DNA of 64,000 bases from Parvularcula sp039818345. GTDB taxonomy: Bacteria > Pseudomonadota > Alphaproteobacteria > Caulobacterales > Parvularculaceae. Shown here piece by piece: positions 44,342 to 53,677 of the stretch. Within the stretch, counting starts at the first letter, position 1. Every line of letters starts with the position of its first letter. The stretch covers positions 133,756-197,755 of the forward strand of contig JBCBUC010000004.1 in assembly GCA_039818345.1 (NCBI GenBank), given 5' to 3'. The translations under genes and the position numbers were made by a program. Below the pieces are notes generated by a model that saw only the letters and a list, made by a program, of their open reading frames with translations, had not been told where the DNA came from and did not search any database.

Positions 44342-47300
44342 TTAGGCGACTAAGAAATCGTCGACCGGTTCTGCTGGCAGGACTTCGAGGGTGACCTCGA
44401 TTTCACCATCGCCATTTGCATCGTAGGCTGACGCATCATCGATTTCCCACACTGACATGTCGCCAAAGGTTCTTGTCATCTGCGTGCCGTCTTCCAGCGT
44501 CATCGCCAGGAGCAGGTCTGGTGTCTCTTCGATCAGCGGTACATCACCGGGCGCGATGTTGATGAAAGGAATCGAGAACTCTACGCCCAGGTCGAGCTGA
44601 GCAGTCAAACCATCCGTTTCAGGAGAAATGTCAATCACCTCATCGCCAAACTCAGCAACCAGGTCTGCGCTCACCTCAAGCCGCAGGCCCACCTCAGCGA
44701 GAAGGCCAAGGTAAAGTTCAAGGCCCGCTTCGTCCGATGACAGATCAAGAGCCTCTCCGCTTTCGGAGAACACGAGTTCTGGTGTGACGTTAAGCCGATC
44801 AGCGGTTTCGTCATAGGCCGTTTGTGCTGTCACCAGCACCGGTTCAGTGCCTTCGCCGACCGCACCGCCGAATTCTAAGCCGAGAGAGACGAAAGGTTGA
44901 AGTGCCAGACCCAATTCAGCTTCGAAGCTTTCCAGGCTGTCGGTCAGCAAAGCAGCTTCGATCTCGGCCAATTCTTGAATGGCAAAGAGGTTCGCCTCGG
45001 CCGCGAGAACTTCGCCTTCCCGGAACAACACTTCGCCCTCTGCCAAGGCAAGCTCGGCAAGCAATGCCACGATGTCGCCCTCGAAATCTGAGGCGGCGAT
45101 GGCATCAGCAAGGGCCGCCTCGGCATCAGCGAGCGCTTGCTGCGCCGCTGGGATTTGATTTTCGAGCAGATCTTTAAGGTCAGCGACAGCGTTGAGCACG
45201 GCGTTTTGCGCGGCCAAGAGGTCGATATTGATGCTCTGTGCGATTTCCTCAAGCGACGCGCGGTTTTCGATCGCATCATCAAGCGCATCATTCGCTGCAT
45301 CGACGGCTGATTGAGCTGCGTCGACTTCTTGTTGGGCAAAATTGAGCGCTCTTTGCAGGCTATCGCGCAGATTGAGCTGATTGATCTGTGCTGCCGCATT
45401 CGCATCGAACGCATCCTGAGCGGCATCGAAGGCGTCTTGCGCATCGTCAACGGCGCGATTGGCGGCGTCGCGGACACCCTGGAGGCTGATTAAATCACTC
45501 TGCTTCTGAAGAGCGTCCTGTGCGGCCTGGTTCGCGGCAATCACGGCGGCATCGAAAACGTCCTGCGCGTCGTCAAGGAGATCATTGGCGGCATCGGCCA
45601 CGTCGCGAGCGATGTTTAGATTGGTCAGCCGCAGAGTTTCGAGGTTGACGGCATCGATCGCGTCATCGACCGCATCGCGGGCGTCACGAGCTGCGTTGCG
45701 TGCAGCCAAAGCGGCGACATAGACAGGATTCGGAATACCGAAGATCGATGGAGGCCCTGCATTGTCGAGCGCGAATTGGGCAACGTCGAGGGCGGCTTGC
45801 GCGGTCGCCCGCAAAGCGGTGAGGCCGCCAACGGTGACGCTGCCAAAAAATCCGATCACGGCGGAAAGTGCTGAGTCGACGGCACTAGCGGCCGAGTTGA
45901 ACAGCGATTGGGCGACGTCGAGTGCATCGCTAGCAATGTTGGCCGCCGACTGGGCTTGATTAAGGGCCCATCGGGCCGACCCGACAATGGCGCCGTTCAA
46001 CTCATTCGCCAGATCTTCAGCCAGTTGGGTAGCAACGTTGAAGGCGATCTGGGCGGCATCAACGGCGTCCTGCGCGAGGTTGAACGCATTTTTCTTCTGC
46101 TCGAGGAGGAATGCGGCACTGCCTTGGATGCCCGCGTTCAAGGCATCGGCAAGGGGTCCTGCCGCGGTGACGAGATCATTCAACACCCTTTGCGCGGCGT
46201 CGACGGCGTCTTGGGCGAGATCCTTCGCGGCGTTTTTTGCATCGAGCACGAACGCCAAGGAACCATCAACCAATGGGTCGAGCGACCGGGCGATGTCTTC
46301 CACCAAATCTTGCGCAGCATCGACACCTTGCTGGGCAAATGCGAGCTCATCCTCGAGGCTCTCCACCAAGTCTTCGGCAAGACCCACGGTAAATTCTGCT
46401 GCAGGGACAAGGGCCTCGAGTGCTTCGAGCGCAGCTTGCCGTGCCAATACCTCAGCCTGCGCCCCAATCACGTTGATGCCGGCATCCTCGCGCAGCTCGT
46501 CTCTTAAGGTTTTAGCGCTCGCAAGATCATTCTGTGCACGCTCGAGAAAATCGCGGGCCTCTTTCGTGCGCGCGTCCTTGAGGATGGGGATGATAATGTT
46601 GATGAATTGCTGCCGGTTCAGCGTGAATTCTGGAAACTTAATTGTGTCAAACGCGAAGGGCGCTTGCAGCTGATCGGTCGCGTCGAGAAGGTCGAGCCGG
46701 AATGAACCGTCTGTCCGCTCAACACCGCGCGGCCCAAAGATACCGCCGCTGATGGCGAGACCACCGTCGGGGAGGCCAGTGGCTGTCACCTCGATGACCT
46801 GCTGTTGAGGCGTTAGACTTGCGCTTTGGAATTCGAAACTCACCTCAAACGTCTGGGTTTCGCCTTCGGCAAGATTTTCGATTTCGCTGCTCGGGGTAAA
46901 GACTGCCTGGTTCCCAACAATCACGACACTGCCGAAGGCATCGCTGACGTCAGCGCTTAATAGCTGATAGTCCGTGCGGTTCCCCCCAATGAAGGGGAAG
47001 AATGCAATGATGCTGTTGAGCGACGATGCTGCGTTGACGGAAAATTCTTGCGTCGAGGCCAATGCGCTGAAGGAGGGGAGCGGCGTTAAAACTGTGCTGT
47101 TGGAGAGGACGTCGGAGAGTTCAACTTCGCCAATTCGGCCAAGATTAGCGATGCTCTTAAAACGGCCATCTTCGCGGACTTGAAGCATGGTCTTTTGACC
47201 GAATGTCTTGAGACGGACATCATCAGAAAAGAGACCATCTACAGCCAATTCAATTTTATCCGTGCCGACTTCGAAGTCCCGGATCACATCAACGGCGTCC

Positions 47301-47539
47301 GTTTCAGAAAGCACGAAAAGATCACTGCCCTGACCGCCAATAAGGATGTCGCGACCCTTTCCGCCATCAAGCGTATCGTTCCCGCGACGTCCGCGAAGCG
47401 TTTCGCCTTCGTCCGTTCCTAGAAGGGTATCGTCGCGGTACGTTCCGTTGATCGGGCCATCGCCTTCGCGCTCGGCGAGCCAGCTTTGGAACGTAGGAAA
47501 AAGGTCATCTTGGTCCGACTTGTTCGGCGTTTCACTCAT
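44342..47539 (-). CDS. RTX protein with very long coiled coil, probable type I substrate
   Basis: 1,065 aa. Residues about 29-100 hold RTX nonapeptides (DDTLLGTDEGETLRGRRG, NDTLDGGKGRDILIGGQG, SDLF) followed by DVIRDFEVGTDKIEL, a unit that normally lies at the C-terminus of RTX proteins. About 160-255 is Ig-like. About 300-880 is an Ala/Asp/Gln-rich heptad or undecad region built of variants of DAAQDAVDAAQ, predicted to be a long coiled coil. About 890-1065 is beta-rich with an EF-like DANGDGEIEV loop and ends in VDDFLVA, an acidic-aliphatic tail fitting a type I signal. No Sec signal peptide. It could be a filamentous surface or matrix protein; no secretion genes adjoin it, so it may use the system at 23-27 kb. 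Confidence 0.75.
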   Translation of the reverse strand: MSETPNKSDQDDLFPTFQSWLAEREGDGPINGTYRDDTLLGTDEGETLRGRRGNDTLDGGKGRDILIGGQGSDLFVLSETDAVDVIRDFEVGTDKIELAVDGLFSDDVRLKTFGQKTMLQVREDGRFKSIANLGRIGEVELSDVLSNSTVLTPLPSFSALASTQEFSVNAASSLNSIIAFFPFIGGNRTDYQLLSADVSDAFGSVVIVGNQAVFTPSSEIENLAEGETQTFEVSFEFQSASLTPQQQVIEVTATGLPDGGLAISGGIFGPRGVERTDGSFRLDLLDATDQLQAPFAFDTIKFPEFTLNRQQFINIIIPILKDARTKEARDFLERAQNDLASAKTLRDELREDAGINVIGAQAEVLARQAALEALEALVPAAEFTVGLAEDLVESLEDELAFAQQGVDAAQDLVEDIARSLDPLVDGSLAFVLDAKNAAKDLAQDAVDAAQRVLNDLVTAAGPLADALNAGIQGSAAFLLEQKKNAFNLAQDAVDAAQIAFNVATQLAEDLANELNGAIVGSARWALNQAQSAANIASDALDVAQSLFNSAASAVDSALSAVIGFFGSVTVGGLTALRATAQAALDVAQFALDNAGPPSIFGIPNPVYVAALAARNAARDARDAVDDAIDAVNLETLRLTNLNIARDVADAANDLLDDAQDVFDAAVIAANQAAQDALQKQSDLISLQGVRDAANRAVDDAQDAFDAAQDAFDANAAAQINQLNLRDSLQRALNFAQQEVDAAQSAVDAANDALDDAIENRASLEEIAQSINIDLLAAQNAVLNAVADLKDLLENQIPAAQQALADAEAALADAIAASDFEGDIVALLAELALAEGEVLFREGEVLAAEANLFAIQELAEIEAALLTDSLESFEAELGLALQPFVSLGLEFGGAVGEGTEPVLVTAQTAYDETADRLNVTPELVFSESGEALDLSSDEAGLELYLGLLAEVGLRLEVSADLVAEFGDEVIDISPETDGLTAQLDLGVEFSIPFINIAPGDVPLIEETPDLLLAMTLEDGTQMTRTFGDMSVWEIDDASAYDANGDGEIEVTLEVLPAEPVDDFLVA

Positions 47540-47857
47540 GATAATCCCCCTCAGTCGGTCTTAATGCCGGTCGATGTGCCCTGCTTGTCGTTTCGCGGGC
47601 GTGACAGGATATTGTCAACCTTAACGCTCAGGCTAGTGACGCAGTTTAGCGAGGTTTTATCTTGTGAAAGGCGGCGAGGTGTTTGAACAATCAAGAAAAG
47701 CTCTGGTGAAAGTCAATTTGAAGCAAGACACGTTCAAATCCTCTCAAAAAGCGTTGTTCAGCGCAGTCCGACCTTTTTCCGTTGCGATTCTAAAATTCAT
47801 CGATTCAGCTCGATTGCATAACTTAAGGCGCGTGCCTCTGCAGTCGGGCTTAGAGCA
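47540..47857. other. Upstream region of the coiled-coil RTX gene
   Basis: 318 bases from the ATG of the RTX gene to the stop of a membrane-protein gene on the same strand. It is more AT-rich than its surroundings (47650-47830) and must hold the RTX promoter. A plus-strand frame of 66 codons at 47664 has no support. No clear palindrome seen. Confidence 0.45.
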
Positions 47858-48259
47858 TCAGTAGCCAGGAATGCGGTCTCCTAGCACGTAACGCGTCACC
47901 TCGACGTAATCCATTACGAGCGAGACACCGATCACTGCCATGAACCAGTATAAATATCGGCCCACCCATGTCTCTTCGGAGAACGGCTTTCTTTGCACGA
48001 ACAAATAGATCAAGAGCGGTGTCCAGGCGATAACATGGCTGAGGCCGAGAAGTCGGACGTATCCTAATGTTCCGTACAACGTCAGGATCATAATGATGTT
48101 GGCGAGCCAGGCAGTTGCACCCCAATGCGCGCGGCGATCGAGAAAAGCGAGTGGAAGGAGCAGCCAATTCGACGCATCGATCACCCGTGTCCACCAGAAG
48201 ATCCAGGCCGGACCTTGGGCGATACGATCGATCAGATGCATGTCCATCTCAAGATTCAT
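47858..48259 (-). CDS. Small integral membrane protein
   Basis: 133 aa with four hydrophobic segments (WIFWWTRVIDASNWLLLPLAFL; AWLANIIMILTLYGTLGYV; HVIAWTPLLIYLFV; YLYWFMAVIGVSLVMDYVEV, cut here). The pattern resembles small four-helix proteins of unknown function. It overlaps the cyclase gene by ATGA and is the last gene of the FAH-cyclase operon; a transport or membrane-anchoring role would be speculation. Confidence 0.65.
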   Translation of the reverse strand: MNLEMDMHLIDRIAQGPAWIFWWTRVIDASNWLLLPLAFLDRRAHWGATAWLANIIMILTLYGTLGYVRLLGLSHVIAWTPLLIYLFVQRKPFSEETWVGRYLYWFMAVIGVSLVMDYVEVTRYVLGDRIPGY

Positions 48260-49044
48260 GCCGCTTCTGCCTCATCAAAGATTGCTACCACGCGTGCCGG
48301 GGCCGCGGAGGCGCCGACCAGCTTAAGTGGGAAGACGCACACCTTGAAACCGTGGGATGGGAGCGCGCCGAGATTGACCAATTGCTCCATTTGCCAATAG
48401 GGGCGACGCTGACCAAGTCGGTGTCCCTCCCAAAAGAGATCATCCTTCCCATTTTTCTTGGACTGATCGATCTGATGGTGAAACGGAATATCCCACCCCC
48501 ACTGATCAATTCCCATGACAACACAGCCTTGATCGATCAGCCAGCTGGTGGCTTCCGCGCCCATCCCGGTGCCGCGTTTCCAGTATTCCTTTGTTCCCAT
48601 AAAGGTGTCACGACCAGTCCTGATGAGGACGATGGTGCCGTCAGAGATCGTTGCTCCGCTTCGCGCGAGTTCCGATTGCAAATCATCAGCGGTGATCACG
48701 TCGCCTTCCTCTTTATCCGACATATCGATGACCACGCCAGGTCCAATACACTTGTCGAGGGGGATGTGCTCAACGGTCAGCGCGTCTGTTTCTTGTCCAG
48801 GTTCGCCGCTCTTGGGACCATAGTGCCAAGGGGCATCGATGTGGGTTGTGCTGTGTACCCCCATATGCGTGATGGTATCATCCGCCCAGCCAACAAAGTC
48901 TTTGGGCATCAATTTAAACGGCAAGCCCAACGCCCGAACCAGCCAACGAGCAATCCAATGGGGTTTATGTTTAATGCGAACACGCATGAATCGTGGGTCA
49001 TTGCGATTGTATTGGATAGATTTCGAAAGATCGACGACCTTCAT
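48256..49044 (-). CDS. Cyclase-family metal-dependent hydrolase
   Basis: 262 aa of the cyclase/kynurenine-formamidase-like family. The metal-binding signature HMGVHSTTHIDAPWHYG matches HxGTHxDxPxH, and VLIRTGRD plus AEATSWLIDQGCVVMGIDQWG are further conserved regions. ATG at 49044 has AAGGAG eight bases upstream, so it was chosen over the GTG at 49053. It lies five bases after the FAH-family gene. Likely hydrolyses an amide, lactone or ring of an aromatic or organic-acid intermediate. Confidence 0.87.
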   Translation of the reverse strand: MKVVDLSKSIQYNRNDPRFMRVRIKHKPHWIARWLVRALGLPFKLMPKDFVGWADDTITHMGVHSTTHIDAPWHYGPKSGEPGQETDALTVEHIPLDKCIGPGVVIDMSDKEEGDVITADDLQSELARSGATISDGTIVLIRTGRDTFMGTKEYWKRGTGMGAEATSWLIDQGCVVMGIDQWGWDIPFHHQIDQSKKNGKDDLFWEGHRLGQRRPYWQMEQLVNLGALPSHGFKVCVFPLKLVGASAAPARVVAIFDEAEAA

Positions 49045-49049
49045 GATGT

Positions 49050-50033
49050 TCACTCCTTACGGATGATGTTATCGAGACTTCCAACGCGGTTGATGGTCAT
49101 GCGCAGCTTATCACCGGGGTTGAGCCACGAGCCGTTTTCGATCCCAGCACCGCCCGGGAATGTCCCCGATCCAAAAAGCTCTCCAGGATAGAGGTTTTCG
49201 CCGTTTGACGCGAAGGCAATGGCCTCGGCAAGCGTGTGCTGCATTCCTTTGGAGCTGCATTGGGCGACCAACTGACCATTGATCTCTATCGTTGCGTCAA
49301 GTTGATCGATATAAGGATTAACCTCGTCGGCGGTGACGATTGTATCAGATAAGGAAGAGGCAAAGTGTTTGGCCTTTTGTGGCCCAAACCCACTATCCAT
49401 TTCTTCCTTCTGAACATCCCGTGCACTGAAGTCATTGAGAACAACGAAACCCCCAATGGCTTCGCGCGCTTGCTCGGTCGTCGCGTTCCTCAGTGGGTGT
49501 GCCAAGACTGCCCCTAATTCCAGTTCATAGTCCAAAGCGGCCGTGTAGCTTGGCCAAACCACATCGCTTCCAGAAGCCTGAATGTTGAGGTGGTTGCTAA
49601 GATAGTAGATCGGCTGTTTGTACCAGAGGCGGTGAGGGCGGAACCGGCCCATCGGCTTTCTCGTCAAAAATTCGATCGCCTGCGTCACTGGAAAGAGTTG
49701 CGGCATGAAACGTTGCACGTAACCGCGGCTTGCGGCGATGACATGCTCCTCGAACAGCATAAAGTCACGAAATGATGTGGGTACGAAGGGAAGGATTGTT
49801 TGTCCCTGATCGCTGGCATCGGGTTCAAGCTGCTCGATGCGTTCGGCGAGGACGGACCACCCCTTCGAGCCTAAAGATAGCACCGCAAGCATATCATCGT
49901 GGAGGTCGCGATTTTCTTCCAAGTCCCCACCAATGGTCGAAAGGTCGTCGATACGGTCAAGACGAACCCAACCCGTTCGGTTTTTGGCCTGCACTTTCGG
50001 GCCAACGTCGGTCAGAATACGCCGTAGTTTCAT
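49050..50033 (-). CDS. Fumarylacetoacetate hydrolase family protein
   Basis: 327 aa from ATG at 50033 (MKLRRILTDVG); a 17-residue longer form to 50084 is possible but would run over palindromes in the control region. FAH-fold blocks include DYELELGAVL (metal-binding ExE), IGGFVVLNDFSARDVQKEEMD, GPQKAKHFASSLSDTIVTAD and the C-terminal GSGTFPGGAG, GSWLNPGDKLRM. Members hydrolyse or decarboxylate beta-diketo or acylpyruvate acids at the end of aromatic catabolism. First gene of the operon controlled by the divergent TetR protein. Confidence 0.87.
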   Translation of the reverse strand: MKLRRILTDVGPKVQAKNRTGWVRLDRIDDLSTIGGDLEENRDLHDDMLAVLSLGSKGWSVLAERIEQLEPDASDQGQTILPFVPTSFRDFMLFEEHVIAASRGYVQRFMPQLFPVTQAIEFLTRKPMGRFRPHRLWYKQPIYYLSNHLNIQASGSDVVWPSYTAALDYELELGAVLAHPLRNATTEQAREAIGGFVVLNDFSARDVQKEEMDSGFGPQKAKHFASSLSDTIVTADEVNPYIDQLDATIEINGQLVAQCSSKGMQHTLAEAIAFASNGENLYPGELFGSGTFPGGAGIENGSWLNPGDKLRMTINRVGSLDNIIRKE

Positions 50034-50070
50034 CGGTGATGCCCAAGGATATTGACGAGATGAGAATTGG

Positions 50071-50119
50071 AACGATCGTTTCATATCATATCACAAAAAC
50101 GAAGCAAGTGTTTCGTTTT
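50071..50119. promoter_or_regulatory. Putative TetR operators between FAH and tetR genes
   Basis: Perfect palindrome AACGATCGTT at 50071-50080, and an inverted repeat AAAACGAA-N8-TTCGTTTT at 50096-50119, both in the 143-base gap between the chosen starts of the FAH-family gene and the regulator. Such paired sites fit repression of both transcripts by the TetR protein. Confidence 0.6.
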
Positions 50120-50176
50120 ACGGGTGTCCGTGGTACCGTTCCAGATGGCCAATTTGCCCAATGGAAGAGCCGAGAC

Positions 50177-50833
50177 GTGACCGCCGGATACAAGAAATCT
50201 GATGCTATTCGTACACGTCTTCTCGACACGGCCGAAGAGCTCTTTGCGCAGCGCGGCTATTTCGGGGTTTCGGTTCGCGACATCACTGACCAGGCCGATG
50301 TGCGAAACGCCAGCGTGAACTACCATTTTGAGTCAAAGGAAAAGCTCTTTATGGCGGTGATCGATCGGCGCATCGAACCGTTAGCGCAGATCCGTACCGA
50401 GAGGTTGGAGGCGGCAGATATCGATCCGGCGCATCCTGAGAGTTCTGCTAGACAGATTGCAGAAGCCTTTGCTGGTCCCATGCTGGATTTCGCTGGCGGG
50501 GATTCCCCAGGTTGGAAAAACTACTGTGTCTTGATCGCGCATCTCGCCGTGCAAAAAGTGTGGACCGACAATGTTGTCAGTAGAAAATATGATGTGCATG
50601 CCCACAAATTTATCGAGGCCTTGTGCTCCACATTTCCCCATGCGGCGAGTTATCAGATCCATTGCTGTTTTCAGTTTCTTCTCAGCACAACGCTCTATGC
50701 GGTGTGTGACAACAAACGACTCGATACCCTGTCGGGTGGGGCGTTTCAGTCCGTTGATGTGAAGCGCCTAAAAGAGCCATTTCTCAATTTTGTGAGTGCA
50801 GGTATCGTTGCTGCGGCAAAGCAGAAAGCTTGA
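50177..50833 (+). CDS. TetR-family transcriptional regulator
   Basis: 218 aa. The open frame reaches far upstream, but the homology starts at the DNA-binding helices (IRTRLLDTAEELFAQRGYFG, VSVRDITDQADVRNASVNYHF, ESKEKLF), and a GTG at 50177 with GGAAGAG seven bases before it gives a normal TetR length. An ATG at 50039 would place the start across the inverted repeats. The C-terminal ligand domain is helical with Cys and aromatic residues (YQIHCCFQFLLSTTLYAVC). It probably represses the divergent FAH-cyclase operon; the ligand is likely its substrate. Confidence 0.85.
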   Translation: MTAGYKKSDAIRTRLLDTAEELFAQRGYFGVSVRDITDQADVRNASVNYHFESKEKLFMAVIDRRIEPLAQIRTERLEAADIDPAHPESSARQIAEAFAGPMLDFAGGDSPGWKNYCVLIAHLAVQKVWTDNVVSRKYDVHAHKFIEALCSTFPHAASYQIHCCFQFLLSTTLYAVCDNKRLDTLSGGAFQSVDVKRLKEPFLNFVSAGIVAAAKQKA

Positions 50834-50928
50834 GGGAAGCGCTGTCAAACCCGCGTCGAAAGAGGTCTTCTGCCACCGATGATCGAGCGCTGATGTCAGC
50901 TTTGTCCCCATTGAAGGGTTTTTGGGAG

Positions 50929-52335
50929 TTATCCTTTTCGCGGAGCTTCGTTGTCGTCCGTCAATGTACTCCCTATTGCCGTGAGCGGAGAAAAAACCTC
51001 GGAGAAGATCACCTGAACACTGGCAAGACTTTCAGAGGCGACGTCTTGAACGGTGCGGCCACGCCCATTGGGCAGGTCGATTCGGGCACCCGCATCGGCG
51101 AGAATACGCATCATGGCCTTCGTTTCCTCAGTATCTTGAGGATCGCCGCTGGCAAACCAGAGAAGGATGTGGAGGGGGGTCTCCCCATTGTTGATGGTCG
51201 TGTTGGCGTCAGGGGCAAGTGAGAGCGCCAAAGCAAGCGTTTCTGCAGAGCCGCCCCTGGCGGCGGCATGAAGCACATTGCGGCCGTCGTCGTCGATAAA
51301 AGCAGTATCGGCACCTGCCTCTAACAAGATGCGCATGACCTCAGCCTCACCATTTTCCGCCGCAAGGAACAGTGGCGGGAGCGGCGGAATTTCCGGAGGC
51401 GGAACACCGAAATTGGCCTCCGTGACATAGGTTATTTGCGATGGGCCCGTTAATTGATTTGGATCGGCACCGGCCTCGATTAACCGCTGCGCCAAATCAA
51501 TGTCGCCAGCGACAGATGCTGCATGGAGGAGGGAATTACCGTGGCGATCCAAGGCGGCGAGATCAGCGCCATGGTTCATCAGCAATCCAACGGCGCTGAA
51601 GTTCTGTTGATAGACCGCAAGTTGGACGGCGGTCGTCTCTTTGGGGCCAATATGGTCCGTATGGCCCCCAAGCGCGAGTACCGTCTTGAGCGTCTCAAGA
51701 TCTTGGCTTTTAATGGAAAAAAAGAGGGGCGTGAAACCGGCTGTGGACACCGCGTTAATGTTTGCCCCCGCCTCTGCCAGCAATCGAACGCTCTCGGCCT
51801 TTCCGCCTGAGGCTGCCCACATTACTGGGGTGCGTCCGTCAGCATCTCCTTTTGTCGGATTAGCGCCCGCGGCAAGGAGCGCGGAGACGGCACCGGAAGT
51901 TGCGTGCCGGGCACAAATGGCGAGAGGACTGATACCATCTGCACGCGTTTCATTGACATCGGCGTTCGCCTCGACCAACCGTCTGGTGATCTCTTCCCCG
52001 CCAAGCTCGCACGCAATCATCAACGCCGTCGCGCCGTCATCATCGGCGAGATTGGGGTCAGCGCCAGCATCGAGAAGAGCGCTCGTGATACTTAAATCCT
52101 GGCTATCGATGGCCCACAAAAGAGGCGTTGCGCCAAACTCGAGCCGAACGTCAAGATTCGCCCCCTGAGCAATAGCGTTGTCCACTGCAGTGACGTCTCC
52201 CATGCGCACAGCGCGTCCAAGATCCATCAGCGCATCGGCCGTGTTGGGGGTGGCAGCTTCACGTTCGTTCCCCACGCCGCACGCGGCCAGTAAGAGCGCC
52301 GCCCACAGAGGTTTGATCTTGGTCAGCAGCTTCAC
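50929..52335 (-). CDS. Ankyrin-repeat lipoprotein
   Basis: 468 aa. Signal ends in LLLAACG (lipidated Cys19). About eleven ankyrin repeats of 30-35 residues fill the rest (for example GATPLLWAIDSQDLSITSAL, GRTPVMWAASGGKAESVRLL, GNSLLHAASVAGDIDLAQRL), with a longer insert near residues 300-320 (VTEANFGVPPPEIPPLPPLF). It serves as a protein-binding scaffold in the periplasm. It lies four bases after DUF1552 and forms an operon with the DUF1552/DUF1592 pair. Confidence 0.9.
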   Translation of the reverse strand: MKLLTKIKPLWAALLLAACGVGNEREAATPNTADALMDLGRAVRMGDVTAVDNAIAQGANLDVRLEFGATPLLWAIDSQDLSITSALLDAGADPNLADDDGATALMIACELGGEEITRRLVEANADVNETRADGISPLAICARHATSGAVSALLAAGANPTKGDADGRTPVMWAASGGKAESVRLLAEAGANINAVSTAGFTPLFFSIKSQDLETLKTVLALGGHTDHIGPKETTAVQLAVYQQNFSAVGLLMNHGADLAALDRHGNSLLHAASVAGDIDLAQRLIEAGADPNQLTGPSQITYVTEANFGVPPPEIPPLPPLFLAAENGEAEVMRILLEAGADTAFIDDDGRNVLHAAARGGSAETLALALSLAPDANTTINNGETPLHILLWFASGDPQDTEETKAMMRILADAGARIDLPNGRGRTVQDVASESLASVQVIFSEVFSPLTAIGSTLTDDNEAPRKG

Positions 52336-52339
52336 GGGA

Positions 52340-53677
52340 CTACGCCGCCTCCAACTGGGTCAGAGGGCCAGTGCTGTCGCCGAACTGCTCTTCAGGGACA
52401 TCAAGAAGATGCATCAACGACAAGAGAAGATTGGCCATCGGGGTGTCTTTCGCTGTCTTGATGTGTTCTCCACCCTTGATGAGGCCGCCTGCGACCGTGA
52501 TCGGCAGATCCATGTAGTCGTGCGTATTTGAATCACCGATCGCCGCGCCCGACATCGTCACCGTCCGGTCAAGCAGTGTGCCGTCACCGTCTTTGGTCTC
52601 GGAGAGACGGGTCAAAAGATAAGCATACTGTTCAAGATGGAAGGCGTTGATCCGAGCAACCTTGGCCATCTTCTCGGGGTCATCACCATGGTGGCTCAGC
52701 ATATGGTGCGCATCGGGAACGCCGATTTCTGGGTAGGTGCGGTTCGAGATCTCACGACCAACCATAAAGGTCACGACACGGGTTAAATCGGCCTGGAAGG
52801 CCAAGACCTGAAGGTCGACCATCATTTTGGCGTGTTCTTCAAAGTTTTCAGGAATTCCGGCTGGCGGGGTAAAATCGCCAAGGTCGATCGAAGCCGAATT
52901 GGTCATGGTCCTCTGGATACGCCGCTCCACGTCGCGCGTCGCTTCGAGGTACTCCTCCATTTTCCTCTTGTCGGTCGCGCCAAGATCACCCGAAAGGCGC
53001 GCCGCATCTTCCATCACAAAATCCAGCACGCTGGTGCGCCGGTGCAATTGTCGGACACGGGCCTCTTCGCTCAAGCCGCCATCACCGAAGAGGCGCTCAA
53101 ACACGGCCCGCGGATTGGCGGTCACGGGGAGGGGCGAGGTCGCTGTGCGCCAAGAAATACCGTTCGTATACGCACAAGAGTAGTTGATATCACAGCTTCC
53201 CGCCGCGCTTGCTGGTTCAATGCCCAATTCGAGGGATGAAAAAGGGGTTTCTTGCCCGATAGCCTGCGCCACCACTTGATCAGCAGACACCCCAGCGCGG
53301 ATATCAAAGCCTTCTGTTTGCTTCACATGGGTGGCTGTCAGAAAGGCCGGACAGGTGGGACCGTGCCCGGCGGACTTATCACCAAAAGGGCTCGCTTGAT
53401 AATGGCCGAGCCCGGAAACAATATTTATCTTTTCTCTGAATGGTTCTAGAGAAGCGAGTGTCGATGGCATGGCAAAACCACGGCCTTCAGTCGTTGGAAT
53501 GAACGCCGGCATAATCATGCCATTGGGCGAGTAGAAGATCGAAAGTCGTTTGGGCCTGATGGCATCAACGGCCGCGGCGCGGGCAGGGACCATCGCCTCC
53601 AAAGCGGGCAAAGCCATGGTGACGCCCAGGCCACGAAGGACAGAGCGGCGGTTCATCGGCTCACGAATCTTAATCAT
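52340..53677 (-). CDS. DUF1552 protein, Tat-exported
   Basis: 445 aa, nearly all DUF1552 domain, a family related to DUF1501/sulfatase-like phosphohydrolase folds. The N-terminus has a twin-arginine signal (MNRRSVLRGLGVTMALPALE ... ARAAA). Family blocks include RLSIFYSPNGMIMPAF, GLGHYQASPFGDKSAGHGP and VTMSGAAIGDSNTHDYMDLPI. It starts within the last four bases of the DUF1592 gene; the pair is always seen together in marine bacteria and Planctomycetes. Enzymatic role unknown. Confidence 0.9.
   Translation of the reverse strand: MIKIREPMNRRSVLRGLGVTMALPALEAMVPARAAAVDAIRPKRLSIFYSPNGMIMPAFIPTTEGRGFAMPSTLASLEPFREKINIVSGLGHYQASPFGDKSAGHGPTCPAFLTATHVKQTEGFDIRAGVSADQVVAQAIGQETPFSSLELGIEPASAAGSCDINYSCAYTNGISWRTATSPLPVTANPRAVFERLFGDGGLSEEARVRQLHRRTSVLDFVMEDAARLSGDLGATDKRKMEEYLEATRDVERRIQRTMTNSASIDLGDFTPPAGIPENFEEHAKMMVDLQVLAFQADLTRVVTFMVGREISNRTYPEIGVPDAHHMLSHHGDDPEKMAKVARINAFHLEQYAYLLTRLSETKDGDGTLLDRTVTMSGAAIGDSNTHDYMDLPITVAGGLIKGGEHIKTAKDTPMANLLLSLMHLLDVPEEQFGDSTGPLTQLEAA

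Noticed and set aside
48115..49191. 358-codon plus-strand frame opposite the cyclase gene
   Set aside because: It is antisense to a clear cyclase-family gene with an intact metal motif and good ribosome-binding site, and its own product has no recognisable domain.
49772..50176. N-terminal extension of the TetR regulator to 353 residues
   Set aside because: The extra part is antisense to the FAH-family gene and covers the operator repeats; TetR proteins are normally about 200 residues and a GTG with a good ribosome-binding site lies at 50177.
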